Assembly: GCA_017394515.1 (NCBI GenBank)
Contig: JAFPXY010000014.1
Span: 1-64,000, forward strand
Direction of reading: 5' to 3'
Source of the DNA: Bacillota bacterium
GTDB taxonomy: Bacteria > Bacillota > Clostridia > Peptostreptococcales > Anaerovoracaceae
DNA length: 64,000 nt
In this document: positions 8,658 through 16,655 of the stretch, piece by piece
Numbering within the stretch: position 1 is the first letter of the stretch
Layout of the letters: every line of letters begins with the position of its first letter
Translations under genes and position numbers: made by a program
The notes under the pieces: generated by a model
Told to the model about the DNA's origin: nothing
The model's database searches: none
What the model saw: only the letters and a program-made list of their open reading frames with translations

Positions 8658-10012
8658 TATTTCCCCTCCTTTACATAGTTTACGATGCTGTCTCTCATGT
8701 TCTTTGCCTTAGATACGCAGTCTGTCTCGTAGAGGACGTAAACCTTATCTATGCCTTCCTGCTCAACGCACTGAGGAATGTCCGCCTCATCTTCTACGGC
8801 GAAGATCTTTTCTTCGGGAACGCCTGCGAGAAGAAGTCTAAGTCTGTGGTTCAGATACATATGACCGCCGACTATTATCCTTCTGATCTTAGGATCCTTC
8901 AGGAACTCGTAGTCGGTCTCATAGAGCCAGGTAAGGGTCTCTGTAGGATGGTTCTTATCCTGGACCTCGTCCATGAGAAGAACTACGTCCTTGATGGAAG
9001 GCTCTTTGGCCATGTATTCGAATACGGTGGAAGCTGCGGATACGTTCTGGGACTTAGCCGCAAAAGTATAATATTCGATACCGTTGTATTCCACGCAGGT
9101 CTCTCTGATATCCGTTACTTTCTGAGTTGAAAGGAAGCCGCTGATCTCTCCGTCTCTATAGCCTAATTCCTTGAGCATGGCTATGCAGGAAAGAACGTTG
9201 AAGGCGTTGAATATGGTGTCGGAGATCAGAGGATATTCGTGGCCGTTCACCATCATGGTGCGGTTCCTGAGATCTACGAATTCAGCCATGTAATCGGCCT
9301 GAGGTGTCTTGAAATCGCAGGATGCGCATTTGAACTTGCCGATATGTCTGTAATGCCTGTAGTCGTATTTGATCTGTCCTCCACATCTAGGGCAGATGGC
9401 AATATCCTTGGAGATGTTCACGAAGGGATTGCTCATGGTATCGGACATGCCGAAGTATACCCTTCTGGAATCCTTTCCGAGTTCTGAAGAGATGGGATCG
9501 TCAGCGTTAAGTACCGCTGTGGTCTTATCTCCTAAAATTCTCAAAGTATGCTCGATGTGGTTGAAGATGTTTTCCGGATGTCCGTTTCTTCTGAGGCTGT
9601 CCTTGCAGATGTTGGTTACAAGGAGATAATCAGGCTTGATCTTTGCCATCCAGGTGTCCAGGGTAAGCTCGTCTGCTTCCAGGATGGAGCAGTCAACCTT
9701 GGGCTTGTTGAAGAGGCTTACTCCCCTGATAAGGTTCACCGCATAACCTGCCATCATGTTGGCTCCCCAGTCGTTAAAGGATGTGGTCATGCCGTTGGAC
9801 TTCAGGAAGTCATTTAATAGCGTAGACGTGGTGGTCTTGCCATTGGTGCCTGTTACCGTAATGGTGAGCTTGGGTTTTGAAATCTTTTCCAAAAAATCCG
9901 GGCACATCTTGCATGCCAGAAGGCCGGGCATGTCGGTCTTGGGTTTTTTGATGAGATAATAGAAACCCATCATAAGTTTTGATGCCCATAGGGCGATATA
10001 GAATCTAAACAT
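8657..10012 (-). CDS. MurT-like Mur ligase (lipid II isoglutaminyl synthase ligase homologue)
   Basis: The 451-residue protein has a hydrophobic N-terminus, the Mur-ligase P-loop TGTNGKTTT (residues 54-62) and EADELTLDTW (112-121). A zinc ribbon of the MurT type is inserted in the central domain (Cys207, 210, 229, 232), followed by the C-terminal MurT domain. MurT activates the alpha-carboxylate of D-Glu in lipid II for amidation with ammonia delivered by GatD. Here the usual WxWD aspartate of the C-terminal domain reads WLYE (Glu365), and the RDQLDRYGE-type segment is diverged (KDSLRRNGH). The partner GatD also lacks its catalytic residues, so the reaction may differ from classical amidation. 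It lies 10 bp after cls. Confidence 0.82.
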   Translation of the reverse strand: MFRFYIALWASKLMMGFYYLIKKPKTDMPGLLACKMCPDFLEKISKPKLTITVTGTNGKTTTSTLLNDFLKSNGMTTSFNDWGANMMAGYAVNLIRGVSLFNKPKVDCSILEADELTLDTWMAKIKPDYLLVTNICKDSLRRNGHPENIFNHIEHTLRILGDKTTAVLNADDPISSELGKDSRRVYFGMSDTMSNPFVNISKDIAICPRCGGQIKYDYRHYRHIGKFKCASCDFKTPQADYMAEFVDLRNRTMMVNGHEYPLISDTIFNAFNVLSCIAMLKELGYRDGEISGFLSTQKVTDIRETCVEYNGIEYYTFAAKSQNVSAASTVFEYMAKEPSIKDVVLLMDEVQDKNHPTETLTWLYETDYEFLKDPKIRRIIVGGHMYLNHRLRLLLAGVPEEKIFAVEDEADIPQCVEQEGIDKVYVLYETDCVSKAKNMRDSIVNYVKEGK

Positions 10013-10022
10013 AAATACTCCT

Positions 10023-11495
10023 TTATAAGATCTCCGTCATTAGGGTAGAAATGTTCTCTTTGAATTTGATCCAAAGAGATCTGTTATTGTAATCATCCAA
10101 AGTAAGTTCGTGGCTGTCTTCCATGTCCTTATAAAAGGCTCCTTCCATCTTTTCGGCAAAAGCCTTGTCATAGATGAAGGCGTTGGTCTCGAAGTTTAGC
10201 TTGAATGATCTGTTGTCGAAATTGCATGATCCCACGGAGGAAACCTCTCCGTCGGATACTATGGTCTTGGCGTGCAGGAAGCCCTTATCATAGATGTAGA
10301 CCTTGCAGCCTGAGTTTAAAAGCTCGGCTACGAAGGAATATGTGGCCCAATATACGAATACGTGATCCGGTTTGCACGGAATCATTATCCTTACGTCCAC
10401 CCCTGACTGTGAAGCCATCTTCAGGGATTCTATAATGGACTGGTCCGGCACGAAGTAAGGTGACTGGATGAAGACGTTATTTTTGGAAGTGGCGATCATC
10501 TTCATGTATGCCCTCTTGATCTCCTGGTGGGGAGCTTCCGGTCCGCAGTTAACGATCTGTATACCTGCCTGACCTACTCTGTTGCTCTCATCCAGGACGG
10601 TGGGCACCTTCATGACTTCCTTGGTGGTGAATCTCCAATCCAGAATGAACCTTCCCAAGAGTTCCTTTACCGCCTCACCTTTGATCCTCACGTGGGAGTC
10701 TCTCCAGTGACCGAATCTGGGGTTCATGTCGCAGTATTCATTACCGACGTTGTAACCGCCTGTATAGGCAAGTTTTTCGTCGATAACGATGATCTTGCGA
10801 TGGTTTCTGTAGTTCAGATTAAGACCGATCTTAATGCCCAGCTTGTACAGTCTCGGCGGGAAGAAGTAACCTACCTTCCCTCCTGCTTTCTTGTACTCCT
10901 TAAGAGCATTGTTTCCGATCCATCTGGAACCTTGGGTATCGATCAAAAGCCTTACGGTCACGCCCTCTTTAGCTTTTTCGGTAAGAGCGGAAATAAGTTT
11001 TTTGCCGATCCTGTCGTATTTTATTATGAAATACTCCATGCAGATGCTTTCCTTGGCAGCTTTGATATCCTTAAGTATCTGCTCGAAAAGCACCTTCCCG
11101 TCGGTTATGAGTTCCACGCTGTTTCCGTCCATATAGATGGAATCGGCGTAGACCTGATTGAGTTTGACCAGATCCCTCCTGTTGACCGCGGCTGGGTTGC
11201 CGTAGTCATGACCGGATGTAAGTCCGTCGCTCATCTGAGTCCTGAGGATGTTGGATATAGCCTCCCACTCCTCGTCATAGAGACGATTGATATGAGTTCG
11301 CGACAGGTTCTGGTTGAATACCAGATAGAAGATGAAGCCGACTATGGGTATGAAAGCCAGCACCATGATCCATGCCAGTCGGGATGTGGCGGTTTTTCTT
11401 TCCAGAAACAGAACCGTAAAGATAAAGATAAAGTTTATGGCGTATATTATCATGGGCAGGGATATTTTGCTCAAAATATCTGTTATGCCTTGCAT
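10023..11495 (-). CDS. cls: Cardiolipin synthase
   Basis: This phospholipase-D-type enzyme joins two phosphatidylglycerols into cardiolipin at the membrane. The 490-residue protein has two N-terminal membrane helices (about residues 10-60) and two HKD motifs: HRKIIVIDEKLAYTGGYN (about 232-249) and HAKTIVSDGEVSSVGSCNFD (about 411-430). Both His/Lys/Asp triads are intact and the length is typical. It is placed 3 bp after miaB and 10 bp before the MurT-like gene within the long minus-strand run that also holds plsX, plsY and gpsA, so several phospholipid genes are grouped. Confidence 0.94.
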   Translation of the reverse strand: MQGITDILSKISLPMIIYAINFIFIFTVLFLERKTATSRLAWIMVLAFIPIVGFIFYLVFNQNLSRTHINRLYDEEWEAISNILRTQMSDGLTSGHDYGNPAAVNRRDLVKLNQVYADSIYMDGNSVELITDGKVLFEQILKDIKAAKESICMEYFIIKYDRIGKKLISALTEKAKEGVTVRLLIDTQGSRWIGNNALKEYKKAGGKVGYFFPPRLYKLGIKIGLNLNYRNHRKIIVIDEKLAYTGGYNVGNEYCDMNPRFGHWRDSHVRIKGEAVKELLGRFILDWRFTTKEVMKVPTVLDESNRVGQAGIQIVNCGPEAPHQEIKRAYMKMIATSKNNVFIQSPYFVPDQSIIESLKMASQSGVDVRIMIPCKPDHVFVYWATYSFVAELLNSGCKVYIYDKGFLHAKTIVSDGEVSSVGSCNFDNRSFKLNFETNAFIYDKAFAEKMEGAFYKDMEDSHELTLDDYNNRSLWIKFKENISTLMTEIL

Positions 11496-11498
11496 TTC

Positions 11499-12824
11499 TT
11501 ATACCAGTTCTCCTTCCAGACTGAAAGTATTGGATGAGGTTATCCTTACCTTTACGAGTTTACCCTGAAGTTCAGGGTCTCCTGTGAAATTAACGAGTTT
11601 AAATGTGTCGGTCCTGCCCGACAGTTTGTGGGAGTTCCTCCTTGAAGGACCGTCGCAAAGCACCGTAACGGTGCGTCCCACGTAAGCGGCGTTCTTTGCC
11701 TGAGATACTGAGTTTATGGAATCGCAGAGACGGTTGAATCTCTCATGCTTGATCTCATCGGGGATCTGATCCTCTGCTATGGCAGCCGGAGTGCCCTTTC
11801 TCTTTGAATAGAGGAAGGTAAAGGCTGAATCATATCCGACTTCATCGCAGAGGTCCAGTGTATCCTGGAAATCTTCCTCTGTCTCGCCGGGGAAGCCTAC
11901 GATTATGTCCGTTGAGATGGCCATGTCAGGATCCACTTCTCTGAGCTTTCGAACCAACTCCAGATATCTGGCTCTATCGTATCTTCTGTTCATGCGCTTA
12001 AGCACATCATCGCTTCCTGCCTGAACGGGAAGATGGAAATAGTGGCAGAGCTTGGAGCAGTCTCTGAAGCAGTCGATGAGTTTATCGGAAAGATCCTTTG
12101 GATGAGATGTCATGAATCTGATCCTTTCGATGCCTTCGATGTCGTTCACCGCTCTGACAAGATCGCTGAAGTCCCAAAGTCCGTCCTTTCCCTGGCCCTT
12201 ATAGCTGTTTACGTTCTGTCCCAGGAGCATAACTTCCCTTACGCCGTCGTCAGCGAGCCTTTTGATCTCAGCTAAGATGTCCTCGGGGCATCTGGATCTC
12301 TCGCGGCCTCTGGTATAGGGAACTATGCAGTAGGCGCAAAAATTATTACAGCCGAAGGTAATATTGACGTAAGCCTTGTGCTTATAGAGTCTCTTTGAAG
12401 GAAGGCCTTCCACGATATCTCCGCCCTCAGGCCAGACGCTGAGCTGCTTTTCCTTCTCGTTATAGAGATTATCGAGAAGCGTCGGAAGCTCGTGAATATT
12501 GTGGGTGCCTAAGATCACGTCCACCCAAGGATATTTGGCCTTAAGGGTGTCGATGACGTGCTGTTGCTGCATCATGCAGCCAGACACACAGACTGTGAAG
12601 TTTTCTCCTTCAGCTATCTTTTTCTTTTTAAGCTGACCCAGGGTCCCAAAAAATCTCTTGTCGGCATTATCTCTGATGCTGCAGGTATTGAAGATTACGA
12701 TATTGGCGTCCTTCCTCTCCTTAGCGGGCTCATAGCCCTTCTCGATGAGCATACCTGCCATGATCTCAGAGTCGTGCTCGTTCATCTGGCAACCGAAGGT
12801 CTGTATAAAAAATGTTTTACTCAT
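11499..12824 (-). CDS. miaB: tRNA-2-methylthio-N6-dimethylallyladenosine synthase MiaB
   Basis: This radical-SAM methylthiotransferase modifies A37 of tRNAs reading UNN codons. The 441-residue protein has the N-terminal UPF0004 domain with its three cluster cysteines (FGCQMNEHDSE, FNTCSIRDNADKR, CVSGCMMQQ). The radical SAM motif is CNNFCAYCIVPYTRGRERSR near residues 155-175, and a C-terminal TRAM domain runs from about 375. Length is typical. It overlaps gpsA by 8 bp and is 3 bp from cls. Confidence 0.95.
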   Translation of the reverse strand: MSKTFFIQTFGCQMNEHDSEIMAGMLIEKGYEPAKERKDANIVIFNTCSIRDNADKRFFGTLGQLKKKKIAEGENFTVCVSGCMMQQQHVIDTLKAKYPWVDVILGTHNIHELPTLLDNLYNEKEKQLSVWPEGGDIVEGLPSKRLYKHKAYVNITFGCNNFCAYCIVPYTRGRERSRCPEDILAEIKRLADDGVREVMLLGQNVNSYKGQGKDGLWDFSDLVRAVNDIEGIERIRFMTSHPKDLSDKLIDCFRDCSKLCHYFHLPVQAGSDDVLKRMNRRYDRARYLELVRKLREVDPDMAISTDIIVGFPGETEEDFQDTLDLCDEVGYDSAFTFLYSKRKGTPAAIAEDQIPDEIKHERFNRLCDSINSVSQAKNAAYVGRTVTVLCDGPSRRNSHKLSGRTDTFKLVNFTGDPELQGKLVKVRITSSNTFSLEGELV

Positions 12825-13800
12825 GCTTTTCTTTCCTGCCCATAAGGATTCCTATACACTCATCAGCGTCGATCTCTCCTAAGAGAAGCTTGTGAAGAGT
12901 GTTGGTAATGGGCATTTCTACGTTGTATTTATCAGCAAGCTCTGTTACAGCTTCCTGGGTGGTATAGCCTTCTACGACCATACCGATCTTTTTTAAAGCG
13001 CTCTCTATATCCATGCCCTGTCCCAGAAGTATGCCGAAGCGACGATTTCTGGAATGCATGGATGTACAGGTGACTACCAAATCTCCGATGCCGGAAAGGC
13101 CGGCAAAGGTCTCAGGCTTGCCTCCCATGGCCACGCCAAGACGAGTCATCTCAGCGATACCTCTGGTGATGAGAGCGGCTTTAGCGTTGTCTCCCAGGCC
13201 CAGTCCGTCTGAGATACCACAGCATAAAGCTATGATATTCTTTACGGCTCCGCCGAGTTCTACACCGGTTAGATCGTTATTGGTGTAGACTCTGAAGTTA
13301 TCATCCATGAAAACGTGCTGGATGAGTTTGGCGTACTCCGGATCATCCGATGCTGCACATACGGTGGTAGGCAGGTATCTGGCCACCTCCTCCGCATGAG
13401 AAGGACCTGACAGACAGCCTATCTTGGAATCAGGATATGACTCCTTCATGATCTGAGACATGCGGCATAAGGTGCCTATCTCAATTCCCTTGGCCACGTT
13501 TACAAGCATCAGATCGGATCTGATCTTTGCCATATTTGTGACCACGGATCTTAACTGCTGAGCAGGAACGGCTAAAACGGCCATTTCACAGTCTTTAAGA
13601 GCCTCCTCTAAGTTACTGGTGACCTTAAGAGCCTTTGGTAGAATTACACCCGGAAGGTATTTGTGATTGCCACCTGTGGCCTGTATCATCTTCATCTGAA
13701 CTTCGTTTCTTCCGTAGATGATCACATCATGTCCCTTGTTTACAAGGAGCATGGCCAGGGCAGTTCCGAAACTTCCGGATCCTATGACCGATATCTTCAT
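12817..13800 (-). CDS. gpsA: Glycerol-3-phosphate dehydrogenase [NAD(P)+]
   Basis: It reduces dihydroxyacetone phosphate to sn-glycerol 3-phosphate, the backbone for phospholipids. The 327-residue protein begins with the Rossmann motif GSGSFGTALA (residues 7-16). It contains LSGPSHAEEVA (about 136-146) and the active-site region GVELGGAVKNIIAL with the conserved Lys (about 185). It overlaps plsY by 4 bp upstream and miaB by 8 bp downstream. The plsY-gpsA pairing puts glycerol 3-phosphate supply beside the acyltransferase that uses it. Confidence 0.95.
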   Translation of the reverse strand: MKISVIGSGSFGTALAMLLVNKGHDVIIYGRNEVQMKMIQATGGNHKYLPGVILPKALKVTSNLEEALKDCEMAVLAVPAQQLRSVVTNMAKIRSDLMLVNVAKGIEIGTLCRMSQIMKESYPDSKIGCLSGPSHAEEVARYLPTTVCAASDDPEYAKLIQHVFMDDNFRVYTNNDLTGVELGGAVKNIIALCCGISDGLGLGDNAKAALITRGIAEMTRLGVAMGGKPETFAGLSGIGDLVVTCTSMHSRNRRFGILLGQGMDIESALKKIGMVVEGYTTQEAVTELADKYNVEMPITNTLHKLLLGEIDADECIGILMGRKEKHE

Positions 13801-14411
13801 TTGCCCTGCTCTCCTTTCTTTTTGCCCTTATCCAGGAAGGACAGAGTTGGTTCTTCATGGTTGAGAAGTCTCTTGATGTTACCTCTGTGCATGAAGATTA
13901 TGAGCAGAGCCATGATGGTCACATAAGGAAGGGAAGCCTTTTCCAGGAGCAATGCGTAGATGATGGCGCTGGCTGCCCCTGCGATGGAGCCCACGGACAT
14001 TCTTTTGGAGATGAGGGTGAATACCACAACTGTGGCCAGGCAAAGAAGTGCGATCTTCCAGTTGACCCCCAGGAGTCCTCCGAAGGCTACGGCTACGCCT
14101 TTACCGCCTTTAAAACCATAATAGACGGGAAATACGTGTCCGATAAAGGCTGCGATGCAGGCGATGTAACCATAAACATCGTTTCCGAAGACCATGCCGA
14201 AGATCAGTGCCGGAAGGAAGCCCTTAAGGATGTCCACCGTAAGTGTAATGATGGCAGCCTTGCCGCCCATAACTCTTAAGACGTTGGTGGTACCGGCGTT
14301 ACCGCTTCCCTCTTTCTTGATGTTGATTCCTCTGGCTCTTCCCAAAAGGATGGCCGGAGAAATGCTTCCCAGAAGATATGAAACTACTGCAGTAATAATG
14401 ATCTTAACCAA
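13797..14411 (-). CDS. plsY: Glycerol-3-phosphate acyltransferase PlsY
   Basis: This membrane enzyme transfers acyl groups from acyl phosphate (made by PlsX) to glycerol 3-phosphate. The 204-residue protein has about five membrane helices and the family motifs GSGNAGTTNVLRVMG (about 36-50), GHVFPVYYGFKGGKGVA (about 91-107) and the later SVGSIAGA loop. Length is usual. It overlaps gpsA by 4 bp and der by 8 bp. The C-terminus is short and Lys-rich. Confidence 0.94.
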   Translation of the reverse strand: MVKIIITAVVSYLLGSISPAILLGRARGINIKKEGSGNAGTTNVLRVMGGKAAIITLTVDILKGFLPALIFGMVFGNDVYGYIACIAAFIGHVFPVYYGFKGGKGVAVAFGGLLGVNWKIALLCLATVVVFTLISKRMSVGSIAGAASAIIYALLLEKASLPYVTIMALLIIFMHRGNIKRLLNHEEPTLSFLDKGKKKGEQGK

Positions 14412-15738
14412 TGTAATCGTCCCTTTCGCCTTTTTCTCTGAAAATAAACTTTATGGATGTTCCTTCGAAACCGAAGCTTTCTCTTATTCTGTTCTCAATG
14501 TATCTGGAATATGAGAAGTGCATCAGTTCTCTCTTATTTACCTGGAAGCTGAAGAGCGGTGGCTTCACGCCGATCTGAGTTCCATAGTAGATCTTGAGTC
14601 TTTTGCCCTTGTCTGAAGGTGGCTGTTTCATGAGGACAGCATCCTGGATCAGGGCGTTCAGCTGGCTGGTAGGTACGCGGAGAGCTCTGTTCTCGGATAC
14701 GGCTTTGCAGGTGTCGATGACCTGCTTGACCCTCTGCTTCTCCTTGACGGAGATGAAGAGGATGGGCGCGTAGCTCATGAACTGAAGATCGGCTTCCAGG
14801 AGTCTCCTGAAGTCTCTCATGGTGTTGGTCTCCTTGGGAACGAGGTCCCATTTGTTGACTACCAGAACTATGCCCTTGCCTTCTTCGTGAGCGATGCCGG
14901 CGATCTTCTTATCCTGATCAGACAGGCCTTCAGCTCCGTCTATCATAAGGACGCATACGTCGCAACGCTCTATGGCTGTGACCGCTCTTACTACGGAATA
15001 CTTCTCGATATCGTCGTTTATTCTTGACTGACGTCTGATACCTGCTGTATCGATCAAGGTGTACTTCTGACCGTCCTTTTCGAAGGGCGAGTCGATGGAA
15101 TCTCTGGTGGTACCTGCTATGGGTGAAACGATAACTCTGTTCTCTCCCAAAAGGCAGTTGACCAGAGATGACTTACCTACGTTAGGTTTTCCTATTACAG
15201 CGATCTTGATGTCTTCGTCATCGTCGGAATCGATATCGTCAGGGAATCCTGCCACGACCTCATCAAGGACTTCGGTGAAGTTCAGCATGTTTGCTGATGA
15301 GATGGGAATGGGTTCTCCAAGTCCCAGCTCATAGAAGTCGTAGAAGAAATCAGGAAGAGATGAAGGTTTATCGATTTTATTGATGACCAAGATCACCTTC
15401 TTACCGGTACGTCTGAGCATATCAGCTACTTCATCATCCGCGCTGGTAAGGCCTTCCTTTCCGTCACACATGAAGATTATGACGTCAGCCAGATCCATGG
15501 CTATCTGTGCCTGTTCTCTCATCTGAGAAAGGATGATGTCCGTGGATGAAGGCTCGATACCGCCGGTATCTATGAGACCGAAGTTAATGGAATTCCACTC
15601 AGCGTCCGCATAGATACGGTCACGGGTAACTCCCGGTGTATCTTCTACGATGGCTATACGCCTTCCGACTATTCTGTTGAAAAACGTGCTTTTGCCCACA
15701 TTGGGTCTGCCTACGATGGCAACGATGGGTTTACTCAT
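14404..15738 (-). CDS. der: GTPase Der (EngA), ribosome assembly
   Basis: This double-G-domain GTPase acts in 50S subunit assembly. The first P-loop is GRPNVGKSTFFN and the second GKPNVGKSSLVN; a C-terminal KH-like domain follows. I choose the ATG at 15736-15738 (MSKPIVAIVG), giving 444 residues. It is preceded by GGAGG with 8-nt spacing, whereas the 32 residues encoded upstream in the same frame lie inside ftsY and are unlike any Der N-terminus. It overlaps ftsY by 8 bp and plsY by 8 bp. Confidence 0.95.
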   Translation of the reverse strand: MSKPIVAIVGRPNVGKSTFFNRIVGRRIAIVEDTPGVTRDRIYADAEWNSINFGLIDTGGIEPSSTDIILSQMREQAQIAMDLADVIIFMCDGKEGLTSADDEVADMLRRTGKKVILVINKIDKPSSLPDFFYDFYELGLGEPIPISSANMLNFTEVLDEVVAGFPDDIDSDDDEDIKIAVIGKPNVGKSSLVNCLLGENRVIVSPIAGTTRDSIDSPFEKDGQKYTLIDTAGIRRQSRINDDIEKYSVVRAVTAIERCDVCVLMIDGAEGLSDQDKKIAGIAHEEGKGIVLVVNKWDLVPKETNTMRDFRRLLEADLQFMSYAPILFISVKEKQRVKQVIDTCKAVSENRALRVPTSQLNALIQDAVLMKQPPSDKGKRLKIYYGTQIGVKPPLFSFQVNKRELMHFSYSRYIENRIRESFGFEGTSIKFIFREKGERDDYIG

Positions 15739-16630
15739 CAAACAATCCTCCGATAAATTCTGCAGGATCAAAGGCTTCAAGATCTTCGAGGCCCTCACCT
15801 GTTCCGATGAACTTGACGGGCATGTCGAATTCATCAGCTATGGTTATGGCGATACCGCCCTTGGCGGTGCCGTCAAGCTTGGTTATAACTATGCCGGTAA
15901 TGTCAGCGACATTGCCGAATTCCTGAGCCTGAGAGATGGCGTTCTTGCCGGTGGTGGCGTCGAGGATAAGCAGAGTCTCTCTGTCAGCCTCAGGCCACTC
16001 CCTGCCGATGACCTTGTTCATCTTCTCAAGTTCGTTCATAAGATTCTTTTTGTTCTGGAGCCTTCCTGCTGTATCGCAGATAAGCACATCCGTGTGTCTG
16101 GCCTTAGCAGACTGGATGGCGTCAAAAATAACAGCTGAAGGATCAGCACCTTCCTGATGCTTTATGACGGGAATACCGTTTCTCTCACCCCAGATGGAGA
16201 GCTGTTCTGAAGCAGCGGCTCTGAAGGTATCTGCTGCTGCCAGCATAACGGACTTGCCTTGGCCCTTAAGTCTGTAAGCAAGCTTTCCGATGGTGGTGGT
16301 CTTGCCACCGCCGTTGATGCCGATCATAAGGATGACCAAGGGGCTCTTGTCTGATAAGAGCTGTCTGTCTCCTTTATCGACGCATTCCATGATTATGTTT
16401 GAAAGGGCTTTTCTTACATTCTCAGGCTTGACGATATAGTCCGTAGCGATCTTGTCACGTATCTTATCCATGATCTTCATGGTGGTCTCCATGCCGATGT
16501 CAGAGGTGATCAAGATCTCCTCCAGTTCGTCCATGACGTTCTCATCAACTTCCATCTTAGCGAAGATGGTGTCGTGGATCCTAGCGCCCAGATTTCCAAA
16601 AAATCCTTTTTTCTCTTTAAAAATACTCAT
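15731..16630 (-). CDS. ftsY: Signal recognition particle receptor FtsY
   Basis: This SRP receptor GTPase docks ribosome-nascent-chain complexes at the membrane translocon. The 299-residue protein is an almost bare NG domain: the N helical bundle occupies residues 1-95, G1 is GINGGGKTTTIGKLA near 104-118, then DTAGR and TKLDGTAKGG. The long acidic A domain of E. coli FtsY is absent, which is normal in many Firmicutes. It is 25 bp after smc and overlaps der by 8 bp. Confidence 0.95.
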   Translation of the reverse strand: MSIFKEKKGFFGNLGARIHDTIFAKMEVDENVMDELEEILITSDIGMETTMKIMDKIRDKIATDYIVKPENVRKALSNIIMECVDKGDRQLLSDKSPLVILMIGINGGGKTTTIGKLAYRLKGQGKSVMLAAADTFRAAASEQLSIWGERNGIPVIKHQEGADPSAVIFDAIQSAKARHTDVLICDTAGRLQNKKNLMNELEKMNKVIGREWPEADRETLLILDATTGKNAISQAQEFGNVADITGIVITKLDGTAKGGIAITIADEFDMPVKFIGTGEGLEDLEAFDPAEFIGGLFDE

Positions 16631-16655
16631 AATACTCCTTATTCAAAAAACTCTA

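Noticed and set aside
10527..11537. 336-codon plus-strand ORF opposite cls
   Set aside because: It is an antisense shadow of the clearly conserved cardiolipin synthase gene, with no ribosome site or recognisable protein.
15739..15834. Extended N-terminus of Der
   Set aside because: The extra 32 residues lie inside ftsY, have no family similarity, and a GGAGG site precedes the internal ATG at 15738.
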